This document shows positions 14,052 through 21,828 of a stretch of DNA of 27,654 bases, one piece after another. Numbering within the stretch: position 1 is the first letter of the stretch; every line of letters begins with the position of its first letter. Source of the DNA: JAUVZF01 sp964449275 (GTDB taxonomy: Bacteria; Planctomycetota; Phycisphaerae; FEN-1346); the NCBI GenBank assembly GCA_964449275.1, contig CAYVAM010000039.1:1-27654 (forward strand). Direction: 5' to 3'. The translations under genes and the position numbers were made by a program. The notes below the pieces were generated by a model. That model was given only the letters and a program-made list of their open reading frames with translations, had not been told where the DNA came from and searched no databases.

Positions 14052-14508
14052 GTCGGCTTCGTCGTGCGAGTTCGCGTGCGATGTCGCGCTGGTGGTCGCG
14101 TTTCTTCAGGTCCTCTCGCTTGTCGAACTCGCGCTTGCCGCGCGCTACGGCGAGTTCAACCTTCGCCCAGCCGCGCTTGAAGTAGACGGTCAGCGGGACC
14201 AGTGTGTAGCCCTTCTCGACGGCCCGTCCGAGGAAGCGGCTGATCTGCCGCCGTTTCAGGAGGAGTTTCCGCGTGCGGCGGGTGTCGTGGCCGAACTGAT
14301 GGGCCTGGGCGTACGGGCCGATGTGCATGTTGAGGAGGAACACCTCGCCGTCGCGGACGCGTGCAAAGGCCTCGTCGATGTTGCCCTTGCCCTCGCGCAG
14401 CGCCTTGACCTCCGAGCCTTCGAGCACGAGGCCCGCCTCCACGGTCTCCAGGACGTGGAAGTTGCGTCGTGCCTTCTTGTTTCGGACTCGCGGCGTCTTG
14501 GAGGGCAT
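14044..14508 (-). CDS. smpB: SsrA (tmRNA)-binding protein SmpB
   Basis: 154 residues, the usual SmpB length. It binds tmRNA and brings it to stalled ribosomes for trans-translation. Family features are NKKARRNFHVLETVEAG near 10-26, then LEGSEVKALREGKGN (about 29-43), LLNMHIGPY (about 58-66), RTRKLLLKRRQI (about 78-89), GYTLVPLTVYFKRGWAKVE and the basic tail with KRDHQRDIARE. The ATG at 14508 is six nucleotides after a TATAAT box, so the mRNA is probably leaderless; no Shine-Dalgarno sequence is present. A much longer frame continuing upstream to 15528 is antisense to the TonB receptor gene and is not real. Confidence 0.96.
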   Translation of the reverse strand: MPSKTPRVRNKKARRNFHVLETVEAGLVLEGSEVKALREGKGNIDEAFARVRDGEVFLLNMHIGPYAQAHQFGHDTRRTRKLLLKRRQISRFLGRAVEKGYTLVPLTVYFKRGWAKVELAVARGKREFDKREDLKKRDHQRDIARELARRSRRR

Positions 14509-14514
14509 GAGACC

Positions 14515-14542
14515 ATTATAGCAGCCGCAGGGACCTCCGCAA
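14515..14542 (-). promoter_or_regulatory. smpB promoter positioned for leaderless transcription
   Basis: On the minus strand a perfect TATAAT (14515-14520) is preceded 16 bp upstream by TTGCGG (14537-14542). Only GGTCTC separates the -10 box from the ATG, so transcription should start at or within a base or two of the start codon. Confidence 0.75.
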
Positions 14543-14602
14543 ACGCTGCGAGCGGCGGGCGTGGCAAGTTTTTCCGGTCCCGATACATCGGGACAGGCGG
14601 TT

Positions 14603-14690
14603 GTAGCGCCGGGCTTTATGCCCGGTCCCGATGTATCGGGATTGGCGGCGGCGCCGGCCAGGATGCGCCGGGGATAAACCCCGGCGCTAC
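14603..14690. repeat. Compound hairpin repeat, copy 1
   Basis: The ends GTAGCGCC and GGCGCTAC pair. Within, the left side forms GCCGGGC-TTTAT-GCCCGGC and the right side CCGGGG-ATAAA-CCCCGG. The same ends occur at 21256-21333 around a different middle. Two mutually inverted copies of a near-palindromic 16-mer (TCCCGATACATCGGGA at 14578-14593; its reverse complement at 14626-14641) lie beside and inside this copy. Apart from these repeats and the leader at 14816-14891, nothing gene-like is seen in 14543-14913. Confidence 0.8.
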
Positions 14691-14815
14691 GGCCAAGCCG
14701 CAGGAAATCGTCCCCTGCCGGAAATCGTTGCCACGCCCCGGCCGGCCGCAGGGCGACGCCGTTCGGTCCGAAGGGCGACACGATCTCTCTCGCCCGCCGA
14801 TGAGGCCGACCGTGC

Positions 14816-14891
14816 CGCAACGTCTCGGCTTTCCGTTCAGGTTTCCCCATGCCATTGCCGATAATGCCCGGCAGGGATGTGAGACGTTGCG
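14816..14891 (+). promoter_or_regulatory. Stem-closed leader before the TonB-dependent receptor gene
   Basis: CGCAACGTCTC (14816-14826) pairs perfectly with GAGACGTTGCG (14881-14891), closing a 54-nt loop. The closing arm ends 9 nt before the GGAGG ribosome site and 22 nt before the GTG start. This is a good position for a translation-controlling RNA structure. The loop includes GCCGATAATGCCCGGC, which could form its own small hairpin. It does not match a riboswitch class I know. Confidence 0.45.
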
Positions 14892-14913
14892 CCTGGGATG
14901 GGAGGGTTCTGCC

Positions 14914-16962
14914 GTGGAGTCCCCACGCCGCACTGTCTTTGCCTGTGTGTTTCTGTGCGCCGTCTTTCCCGTTTGGGCCACCGGCCAGGAAGCCGCGACG
15001 GAGAGACCGCCGCCTGAGTCCAAGGCCGAGGGCAAGATAGAGGATGCCCCGGAACTGCTGCTGTGGCAGGAGATTCCGATGGTCATCTCCGCGTCGCGGC
15101 GCGAAGAGCCGGCGTCGCGCGCCCCGAACGCCGTCAGCATCATCACGGCGGACCAGATCCACCAGAGCGGCATGATGACCCTTGGCGACCTCTTGCGCCT
15201 GGCCGTCGGCGTGGATGTTGGGCAGATCGACGGCTGGACCCACGCGATCGGCGTCCGCGGCCTGCACGGCAAGTGGGCGAACTCCACACTCGTCCTGATG
15301 GACGGCCGCACCATCTACAATCCCGCCTGGGGCGGCGTGGCGTGGGGCTATCAGCCGATCCTCCTGGAGGACATCGAGCGGATCGAGGTGGTCCGCGGCC
15401 CCGGCGGCGCCGCCTGGGGCGCCAACGCCGCCAACGGCGTCATCAACATCATCACCAAGAAGCCCAAGGACACGCAGGGCTTCTTCCTCAGCCAGACGCT
15501 CACCAGCCGGCTCGACAGTCTGACACACCTGCGCTACGGCGTCTCGGAAGGCCCGCTCGACCTGCGCTTAAGCGCCGGCTACGACTCGATGCCGGAAGTA
15601 GGCGTCCGCCACGGTCCCGGCAACCACGATTTTCTGCGCCTACCGCGCGTCAACCTCCGCTCCACGTACCATCTCGACGAGGAGCGGTTCCTCGATCTGG
15701 ATGCCGGTTACGCCGACGGCGTCATGGGAAGCGGGGCCGAGGTGCCCCTTCTGTCCGGCATCCCCTTTGCCGGGGCCCGATGGTTCCCACAAAGCCACTT
15801 CCTCCGGTTGCGCTACACCGAGGAGAAGGCCCCGGACAACCTCTGGTATATCCAGTACTTCCTCAACCGCGAAACGTTCGACGAGTCGGACGGCGGCGTG
15901 TGGGTCCGCCATACGCAGCACGACGTCGAGGCCCAGCGGGTGCAACCTCTGGGGGACCGGCATACTCTGATGTACGGCGGCAACATCCGGGTGGACCTCC
16001 TGACGAACGGCGATCCGCCGGGCGGAGCGGGTACCCAAGGGGTGCGGCTGGACAACGGGCGTTCTCACAACCATCAGGCGGGGCTGTTCATTCAGGACCG
16101 CTACGAGTTGAATGACCACTGGGCGTTCGTCGCCGGCGCTCGGGCCGACCGCAACTCCTACACGGGCTGGGAGTGGGCAAGCAGGGGTAGCGTGCTCTAT
16201 TATCCTGCGCCCGAGCATACCTTCCGCGTGAGCGTGGCCCGGGCGTTCCGCACCCCGGCCCTGCTCGACCGGGCCCTGAACCTTCGCCTGGTCCCGACGG
16301 GGCTTCCGCCGCCGTTTCCGCCGTACGCCTTCCCCGTGTTCGGAAGCGAAGACCTGAACCCCTCCTACGTGAAGGCCTACGAGTTCGGGTACACGTATGA
16401 GAAGAAGCGCGTCCGCCTGAACGCCGAGTTCTTCTGGAACAACTACCGCGGGCTCATCTCGGGTGTGACGCAGACGGCGCCCGGCGCCCTGCCAAGGATC
16501 GACATCATGCAAAACGACATCGACGGCGACCTGTACGGCTTTGAGTTGAGCGGCCAGTGGCAGGCCACGAAGCGCCTGCGGGTCGATGGCTGGTACGTTT
16601 GGGAACAGTGGGTCCAGCAAGGAACGCGTACCTACGCTAACCACGCCCTGTACAACACGGACCGGGCGTTCCCGCCGCAGCAGAAGGTCTCCCTCGGCGC
16701 ACGCTACAAACTCGCCAAGGACCTGTTCCTGAACGGCCGCATGTGGTGGGTGGACGAGTTGACCGGCTGGGGCAACGTCCGCACGCCGCCCTGGACGCGG
16801 TTCGACTTCAGCGTCGCGAAGAAATTGGGCGAGAACTGCGAGGTGGCCACAGGCGTTCTGAACGCCTTCGACTCGCGCCACCCGGAGATGAGCACGTGTG
16901 GCCAGCAGCCTGTCGAGGTCGGCGAGCGGACGTGGTACGTCCGCTTTCAGGCGAATTTCTAA
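14914..16962 (+). CDS. TonB-dependent outer-membrane receptor
   Basis: 682 residues. A signal peptide (about 1-26, hydrophobic VFACVFLCAVFPVWATG) precedes a linker and a TonB-box-like EIPMVISASRREE near 50-60. The plug domain follows (about 60-180): APNAVSIITADQI, then IGVRGLHGKW, LVLMDGRTIYNPAWGG, and the conserved IERIEVVRGPGGAAWGANAANGV spread over about 153-175. The rest is a 22-strand-type barrel with many aromatic-rich strands, ending in YVRFQANF with a terminal Phe as in outer-membrane proteins. It imports a scarce ligand using TonB energy; the ligand is not readable. The GTG at 14914 follows GGAGG by 8 nt, and the signal peptide begins right there. It heads a same-strand series with sensor and regulator genes. 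Confidence 0.93.
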   Translation: MESPRRTVFACVFLCAVFPVWATGQEAATERPPPESKAEGKIEDAPELLLWQEIPMVISASRREEPASRAPNAVSIITADQIHQSGMMTLGDLLRLAVGVDVGQIDGWTHAIGVRGLHGKWANSTLVLMDGRTIYNPAWGGVAWGYQPILLEDIERIEVVRGPGGAAWGANAANGVINIITKKPKDTQGFFLSQTLTSRLDSLTHLRYGVSEGPLDLRLSAGYDSMPEVGVRHGPGNHDFLRLPRVNLRSTYHLDEERFLDLDAGYADGVMGSGAEVPLLSGIPFAGARWFPQSHFLRLRYTEEKAPDNLWYIQYFLNRETFDESDGGVWVRHTQHDVEAQRVQPLGDRHTLMYGGNIRVDLLTNGDPPGGAGTQGVRLDNGRSHNHQAGLFIQDRYELNDHWAFVAGARADRNSYTGWEWASRGSVLYYPAPEHTFRVSVARAFRTPALLDRALNLRLVPTGLPPPFPPYAFPVFGSEDLNPSYVKAYEFGYTYEKKRVRLNAEFFWNNYRGLISGVTQTAPGALPRIDIMQNDIDGDLYGFELSGQWQATKRLRVDGWYVWEQWVQQGTRTYANHALYNTDRAFPPQQKVSLGARYKLAKDLFLNGRMWWVDELTGWGNVRTPPWTRFDFSVAKKLGENCEVATGVLNAFDSRHPEMSTCGQQPVEVGERTWYVRFQANF

Positions 16963-17000
16963 TCGTGAGGTGTGCGGGACTTACAGGTGGGTAAACGCAT

Positions 17001-17142
17001 CATAACGCTACTTTGTCAACTCGGCTCAGGGTCCCCAGACCGTCGCGCGGCGGCCATTCCTGGCTGCCGCGCGGTGGGCAGGAATGCCCACCGCGCTGGG
17101 TGCCCTTGGAGAGCCGCTCCCAAGTTGACAAAGTAGCCATAA
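17001..17142. mobile_element. MITE-like element with terminal inverted repeats and CATAA duplication
   Basis: Perfect 15-bp inverted ends (GCTACTTTGTCAACT at 17007-17021; its complement at 17123-17137) enclose two internal hairpins: one with GCGCGGC/GCCGCGC arms, one with GGTGGGCA/TGCCCACC arms. CATAA occurs at 17001-17005 and again at 17138-17142, one base outside the left end and directly outside the right end. This is consistent with a 5-bp target duplication. No coding capacity. It lies between the TonB receptor and the periplasmic binding protein gene, whose ATG is 36 bp further on. Confidence 0.65.
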
Positions 17143-17177
17143 GACGAACCCGGGGCGAACACGGAGGACCAGCAGGG

Positions 17178-18173
17178 ATGGCTGGCCGAAACAGAACCTT
17201 GCCTATGATCGGCGCCGCCGTCGCCCTGGCCCTCGGGCTGCTTCTGCCCGCGGCGCTTCGGGGTGCGCCGGGCGAGGCCACACGACCCGAAACGTCCCGG
17301 AAGACCATCTGCGTCCTTTTCAGCCGCGACCTGCCCCCCTACCGCGAGGCGGTGGACGGGTTCAAGGAGCGGCTGGGCGACGGCGCCACCTACCGATTCG
17401 TCGAACTGATCGTCACCGACACCGAGGTCGGCCGCCTGATCGAGCGGGTCAAAGCCTCACGCCCGGACCTCATCCTGACCCTCGGAACGGAGGCGAGCAA
17501 GGTGGCGGCGGTCCACGCCGGGAATACGCCCGTCCTGTTCGCCATGGTGGCCAACCCGATCGACAGCGGTATCCTGCCGCGACGAGCCTATCCGGACCAG
17601 ACCGTGACCGGCGTGACGACCGACGTGGCGCCGGCGGAGCAGTTCGAGGCCCTTCGCCGTATTCTACCCGCCGCCCGCCGCGTCGCCGTCATCTACTGCC
17701 CGCAGTACACCGAGGCGACGGTCACCGTCGCCGAATCGGCCGCCAGAAAAATGGGCATCGAACTGGTCCGCTTCCCGGTCGAGCCGTACCGGGTGGATCC
17801 CGCGATCGAGCGTCTCGAGAAAGAGAAGGTGGATGCCCTGTGGACCCTGACGGACCCGGGGGTGATGGTCCCGGCGAGCGCCCGGCGGATCCTGACCTCG
17901 GCGCTGAAGGCGAAGACGCCGGTCATCGGGTTCTCGCCGGCCATGGTCCGGGCCGGCGCGCTGCTGGGCCTCGGCATCGAATCGAAGGCCATCGGCCGGC
18001 AGGCGGGCGAGATCGCCGTGGCGATCCTGCGCGAAGGGAAAAGGCCGGCCGATTTCCACCTCGTCTATCCACGCAAGACCTGCGTCCACCTCAACCTCGG
18101 CGTGGCCCGGCGAATCGGCCTGAAACTGCCACGGGAACTCCTCGCCCAGGCGAAGACCGTGCACGGCCAGTAA
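17178..18173 (+). CDS. ABC_sub_bind-family periplasmic protein
   Basis: 331 residues. A signal peptide (about 1-30, IGAAVALALGLLLPAALRGA) is followed by two alternating alpha-beta lobes of the ABC_sub_bind (PF04392) family: ICVLFSRDLPPYREAVDGF, LILTLGTEASKVA, PVLFAMVANPIDSGI, VTGVTTDV and a second lobe from about 160 (RRVAVIYCPQYTEA). Close to the C-terminus are PVIGFSPAMVRAGALLGLGI and a final NLGVARRIGLKLP. Proteins of this family are usually annotated as ABC substrate-binding proteins, but here no ABC permease or ATPase is adjacent. A histidine kinase starts 14 bp downstream, so a periplasmic sensing role is more likely. ATG at 17178 with GGAGG about 10 nt before; MIGAAV nine codons later is an alternative start. 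Confidence 0.88.
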   Translation: MAGRNRTLPMIGAAVALALGLLLPAALRGAPGEATRPETSRKTICVLFSRDLPPYREAVDGFKERLGDGATYRFVELIVTDTEVGRLIERVKASRPDLILTLGTEASKVAAVHAGNTPVLFAMVANPIDSGILPRRAYPDQTVTGVTTDVAPAEQFEALRRILPAARRVAVIYCPQYTEATVTVAESAARKMGIELVRFPVEPYRVDPAIERLEKEKVDALWTLTDPGVMVPASARRILTSALKAKTPVIGFSPAMVRAGALLGLGIESKAIGRQAGEIAVAILREGKRPADFHLVYPRKTCVHLNLGVARRIGLKLPRELLAQAKTVHGQ

Positions 18174-18187
18174 GCGTGAGGGACGAC

Positions 18188-19852
18188 GTGAAGATCAACC
18201 GGATTGCCGCCAAGTTGGTCCTTGCCGTCATCGGCGTCCTGACGGTCCAGGTGGCGGTGCACGGTTACCTTGAGTACCGCGGGGACGCGGACCTGCTGTG
18301 GAAGGAGTGGCTGCGGCGGGGGAGACTCCATGCCCTGGGCCTGGCCCGTGCCGCCGAGTACGGCCTGCTGACCCGCGACCCGGAGGAACTCAGCCGCGTC
18401 GCCGAGATGACGTGGACGCCGGACGACGCCGGCCTCCTGTACGCCGCTTTCTACGACGAGGGCGGCGACCTCGTGGCGGTGAAGGACTGGTCCGGCGGCG
18501 CGGCGGCGATTCCCCGGCACGAGGAACCGTGCAAAGAGTTCTCCGTCGGCGGGCCGGAGCATACGCACAGCGACGACTACGACTTCCATGCCCCTGTGCG
18601 GGTCTCGCGCCAAGTGGTGGGCGAAGCGGTGGACCGCCGGGCGCAGCGCGGCCTCGACGACCCCAAGGCGGAATACGCCATGGTCATGACCCGCCGCTCT
18701 ACGGTCAACCTCACGGCACGGATTGTTGAGCAGCAGCGCCGGGCGCTGCTCGCCAACGCCGCGGTCTTCGTTGCGGCCGGCGTCGTCCTGTCCGTTTTCG
18801 CGTTCCGCCTGGTGCGGCCGGTGCGGACGCTGGTGCGCGGCACGGAGCGCATTGCGGCGGGCGACCTGGCGACCCGCATGGACGTGGGCCGGCGCCGCGA
18901 TGAACTCGGGACCCTGGCCGACAGTTTCAACCGGATGACCGGCCAACTCCGCCATCAGCGCGAGCAGATCGTCGCCTACAGTCACGACCTGGAACAAAAG
19001 GTGGCGGAGCGCACGGCGGATCTGTCAGAGGCCAACGATGAACTGAAGCGTGAGGTCACCGTCCGCAAACGGGGCGAGGAGGCGCTCGCCCGCTCCAACG
19101 CCGAACTCGAACAGTTCGCCTACGTCGCCTCGCACGACCTCCAGGAACCGCTGCGGATGGTGACCGGCTACGTCCAGATGCTTGCGCGACGGTACAAGGG
19201 ACAACTGGACGCCGACGCCGACGATTTCATCGGCTTCGCCGTCGACGGCGCCGAGCGGATGGCGACGCTGATTAACGACCTGCTGGCCTACTCGCGCGTG
19301 ACGAGGCGCGGAAAGGCGTTTGAACCGACCGACTGCCAGGCCGTCATGCAGGAGGTCCTCGCGAACCTGGAGGTGGCCGTCACCGAGACCGGCGCGACCG
19401 TGACACACGACCCGCTTCCGACGGTCGTGGCCGACGAGGTCCAACTCGGCCGCCTGCTCCAGAACCTCATCGGCAACGCCATCAAATACCACGGCGAGGC
19501 GCCGCCGAAGGTCCACGTCTCGGCCGAGCAGACCGGCGGCCTGTGGCGGTTCGCCGTCCGCGACAACGGCATCGGCATCGAACCGCAGTATCACGAGCGC
19601 ATCTTCGCCGTCTTCCAGCGCCTGCACGCCCGGGGAGAGTATGGGGGCACCGGCATCGGCCTGGCCATCGCCAGGAAGATCGTCGAGCGCCACGGCGGCC
19701 GCATCTGGGTAGAGTCCGAGCCGGGCAAGGGGACCACATTCTCGTTCACCATTCCGCAAAGGGAGGCAGAAACCGATGACGAGTCAATCGACCGCGCAGC
19801 CGATGAGGTCTACGCAAACGCCGCTCAGACCGGCCGAGGTCCTCCTGGTTGA
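18188..19852 (+). CDS. Membrane-bound sensor histidine kinase with HAMP domain
   Basis: 554 residues. TM1 (about 8-25) and TM2 (about 187-207) bracket a periplasmic sensor region with no family I recognise. It has a histidine-bearing segment (EHTHSDDYDFH, about 124-134) that could bind metal. HAMP spans about 208-260, then coiled coil (about 260-305). HisKA has the phosphoacceptor His316 in ASHDLQEPLR (phytochrome-type H-box). The ATPase has N-box LLQNLIGNAIKYHG, DNGIGI (459-464) and GGTGIGLAIARKIVERHGG. All catalytic boxes are intact. The GTG at 18188 follows a GAGGGA site; the GTG at 18176 is an alternative. The C-terminal 26 codons overlap the response regulator gene. It likely reads the state of the preceding periplasmic protein. 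Confidence 0.93.
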   Translation: MKINRIAAKLVLAVIGVLTVQVAVHGYLEYRGDADLLWKEWLRRGRLHALGLARAAEYGLLTRDPEELSRVAEMTWTPDDAGLLYAAFYDEGGDLVAVKDWSGGAAAIPRHEEPCKEFSVGGPEHTHSDDYDFHAPVRVSRQVVGEAVDRRAQRGLDDPKAEYAMVMTRRSTVNLTARIVEQQRRALLANAAVFVAAGVVLSVFAFRLVRPVRTLVRGTERIAAGDLATRMDVGRRRDELGTLADSFNRMTGQLRHQREQIVAYSHDLEQKVAERTADLSEANDELKREVTVRKRGEEALARSNAELEQFAYVASHDLQEPLRMVTGYVQMLARRYKGQLDADADDFIGFAVDGAERMATLINDLLAYSRVTRRGKAFEPTDCQAVMQEVLANLEVAVTETGATVTHDPLPTVVADEVQLGRLLQNLIGNAIKYHGEAPPKVHVSAEQTGGLWRFAVRDNGIGIEPQYHERIFAVFQRLHARGEYGGTGIGLAIARKIVERHGGRIWVESEPGKGTTFSFTIPQREAETDDESIDRAADEVYANAAQTGRGPPG

Positions 19853-20252
19853 GGACAATCCGGGCGATGCACGCCTGACGCTGGAGGCCCTCAAAGAGGG
19901 CAAGGTCCTCAATCGCGTCAGCGTCGTCCCGGACGGCGTCGAGGCGATGGCCTTCCTCCACCGCGAGGGGCCGTACGCCGATGCGCCTCGGCCGAACCTC
20001 ATCCTCCTGGACCTGAACCTGCCGAAGAAGGACGGCCGCGAGGTCCTCGCCGAGATCAAGGCCGACCCGGACCTGAAGCGAATACCCGTCGTCATCCTGA
20101 CCACATCGCGGGCCGAAGAAGATATCGCCCGGACCTACGACCTCCATGCGAACTGCTATATCACCAAGCCGGTGGACCTGGACAAGTTCCTGGAAGTGGT
20201 CCGGTCCATCGAGGATTTCTGGCTGGCATTCGTTCAACTGCCGCAGGAGTAA
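19776..20252 (+). CDS. Single-domain response regulator (Rcp1-like)
   Basis: 158 residues, a receiver domain only. The acidic pocket is Glu26-Asp27 in LLVEDNPGDARL, the phosphoacceptor is Asp79 in ILLDLNLP, with Thr109 and the invariant Lys131 in ITKP. VEDNPGDARLTLEALKE and the long loop before the phosphorylated Asp mark the Rcp1/CheY-like subgroup that partners phytochrome-type kinases. It has no output domain, so it would act by protein contact or as a phosphorelay intermediate. The ATG lies inside the kinase gene (77-nt overlap), with GGGAGG 11 nt upstream, so translation is coupled. Confidence 0.92.
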   Translation: MTSQSTAQPMRSTQTPLRPAEVLLVEDNPGDARLTLEALKEGKVLNRVSVVPDGVEAMAFLHREGPYADAPRPNLILLDLNLPKKDGREVLAEIKADPDLKRIPVVILTTSRAEEDIARTYDLHANCYITKPVDLDKFLEVVRSIEDFWLAFVQLPQE

Positions 20253-20257
20253 CGCCC

Positions 20258-21232
20258 ATGAACGGCGAATCGACACGAATTCTTCTGATTGAGGACAACC
20301 CCGGCGACGCACGCCTCATCCGCGAGTTGCTCGCCGAGGCGGCGGGCGGACCGTTCGACGTAACATTGGCCGACCGTCTCGAGGACGGGCTCCGGCGCCT
20401 CGCGCCCGGCGCCGCCGACGTGGTCCTGTTGGACCTGTCGCTCCCCGACAGCAGCGGGCTCGATACGCTCGCCCGGGTCGTCGCCCGCGCGCCCTGGGCG
20501 CCGATCGTCGTCCTGACCGGCCTGGACGACAGGGACCTGGCGGTGGAGGCCCTTCGGCGAGGCGCGCAGGATTACCTCGTCAAGGGGCAGACCGACGGCG
20601 AACTTCTCGCGCGGGCCATTCGCTACGCCGTCGAACGCAAGGACGTGGAAAGCAAGTTGGCCGACGCCAACGCCCGCCTCAAACAGGCCAATCTGCGTCT
20701 CGAGGAACTCGCGACAACCGACGAGTTGACCGGCCTGTGGAACCGTCGGCGCTTCCTGGAGATGCTCCAGGACGAATGCCGCCGCGCCGCACGGACCGGC
20801 GCCGACCTGGCGCTGGCCATGCTCGACCTGGACCACTTCAAAGTGGTCAACGACACCTTCGGCCATGCCTTCGGCGACCGGGTGCTGGCCGAAGCAGCGT
20901 CCATCATGCGCCGCGCCGCACGGTCCACGGATACGGTTGTCCGGTACGGCGGCGAGGAGTTCATGGTCCTGATGCCCGAGACGTCGGCCGGGGATGCCCG
21001 AAATGCGGCCGAGCGGATCCGCACGCACATCGCACGCCACCCGATCTCGGACGGAACGAGGGACATCGGGATCACCGCCAGCGTCGGCGTCAGCGCCCTG
21101 AAGGACGGGGGGCCCGGCGGTCCGGATCACCTGATCCGGCGGGCCGACGAAGCCCTCTACGCCGCCAAGCAAGCCGGCCGAAATTGTATCAGGACGTGGG
21201 CGCAGGTCCGCACCAGCACCGGCGTCGTCTAA
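20258..21232 (+). CDS. REC-GGDEF response regulator, diguanylate cyclase
   Basis: 324 residues. The N-terminal receiver (1-125) has Glu12-Asp13, phosphoacceptor Asp59 (VLLDLSLP), Thr87 and Lys109. A coiled-coil linker (about 126-152) leads to a GGDEF domain (about 153-315). The active-site motif is GGEEF (231-235), with the substrate motif DLDHFKVVNDTFGH intact. The inhibitory I-site RSTD (222-225) lies exactly five residues before it, so the enzyme should make c-di-GMP from GTP and be product-inhibited. The ATG is 5 bp after the preceding gene. The set kinase, Rcp-like regulator and cyclase implies that a periplasmic signal controls c-di-GMP. Confidence 0.94.
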   Translation: MNGESTRILLIEDNPGDARLIRELLAEAAGGPFDVTLADRLEDGLRRLAPGAADVVLLDLSLPDSSGLDTLARVVARAPWAPIVVLTGLDDRDLAVEALRRGAQDYLVKGQTDGELLARAIRYAVERKDVESKLADANARLKQANLRLEELATTDELTGLWNRRRFLEMLQDECRRAARTGADLALAMLDLDHFKVVNDTFGHAFGDRVLAEAASIMRRAARSTDTVVRYGGEEFMVLMPETSAGDARNAAERIRTHIARHPISDGTRDIGITASVGVSALKDGGPGGPDHLIRRADEALYAAKQAGRNCIRTWAQVRTSTGVV

Positions 21233-21255
21233 TCAGGATCAAGGAAGCGCTGGTT

Positions 21256-21333
21256 GTAGCGCCGGGCTTTATGCCCGGCGGCCTCCCGTCAGGCCGACGG
21301 CGGTTCCACGCCGGGGATAAACCCCGGCGCTAC
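21256..21333. repeat. Compound hairpin repeat, copy 2
   Basis: Same end sequences as at 14603-14690 (GTAGCGCC to GGCGCTAC), and the same two small hairpins with TTTAT and ATAAA loops, around a different middle. Located 24 bp after the cyclase stop, where it could also act as a transcription or stability element. Confidence 0.8.
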
Positions 21334-21441
21334 GGCTGTTCGGAAACACTTTCTCGCTCGTGTTTAGAACAGTCCACGTTCAACTCCGGCAGCGCATAGC
21401 GCGGCGGGTCTCCCGACTCGTACGTGTTTAGCGTCCCACGC

Positions 21442-21555
21442 GCCACCCTGCCAGGAGGGTGGCACGGCAGCGGAGAAGACGCGGCCGTGAGCCGCATCGC
21501 GCCGAGTACGGCTGCACGGCCCAAGGGCCGTGCCACCCGGCCAAGAGGGTGGCAC
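21442..21555. repeat. Group of GTGCCACCC/GGGTGGCAC hairpins
   Basis: GCCACCCT/AGGGTGGC arms at 21442-21463 and GTGCCACCC/GGGTGGCAC arms at 21530-21555, with CACGGCCC/GGGCCGTG at 21515-21532 between them. No gene is seen in 21334-21828. The stretch also holds a module at 21749-21773. Confidence 0.65.
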
Positions 21556-21748
21556 CCAACGCCGTTAACTGATTGGGCGAGGTGATGGGCGGCGGTCGGG
21601 TCCGGGCGGGAAGGTGAGCCGAGCGTCGCGAGGGCGGCAGGCGGCCGGGCGGCCGCGTCGCCCGGCCGATTGCGGCGCCGCCGGAACCGCGCCAACGGAA
21701 AACCGCATGCTGTCCGGAATCCTCTCGGAGACCTTCCGGCGCCGTCCT

Positions 21749-21773
21749 GTTGCACTTGCGATGCGAATTCGCC
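21749..21773 (+). repeat. 25-bp dispersed module, also at 23580-23604
   Basis: The module opens GTTGCACTTGCGATG and ends GAATTCGCC. It recurs at 23580-23604 with one difference. The two copies lie before and after the sialidase-fragment/GH5 frame. Confidence 0.75.
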
Positions 21774-21828
21774 AAACTGGGCGAGCAATCGGCTCGCACG
21801 TGTGACGAGCCAACCGAAAGGAGGAGGG

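Noticed and set aside
14816..14891. TPP riboswitch (THI box) before the receptor gene
   Set aside because: CCGATAATGCCCGGC plus AGGGA faintly recalls the 3' half of a THI box, but the CTGAGA and ACCTGA elements are missing and the enclosed loop is too short.
14509..15528. Long upstream extension of the smpB frame
   Set aside because: Antisense to the TonB receptor gene and runs through the smpB promoter; SmpB is complete from 14508.
17178..18173. Component of a complete ABC importer
   Set aside because: No permease or ATPase gene is adjacent; the only ABC genes in the window belong to the Mla system.
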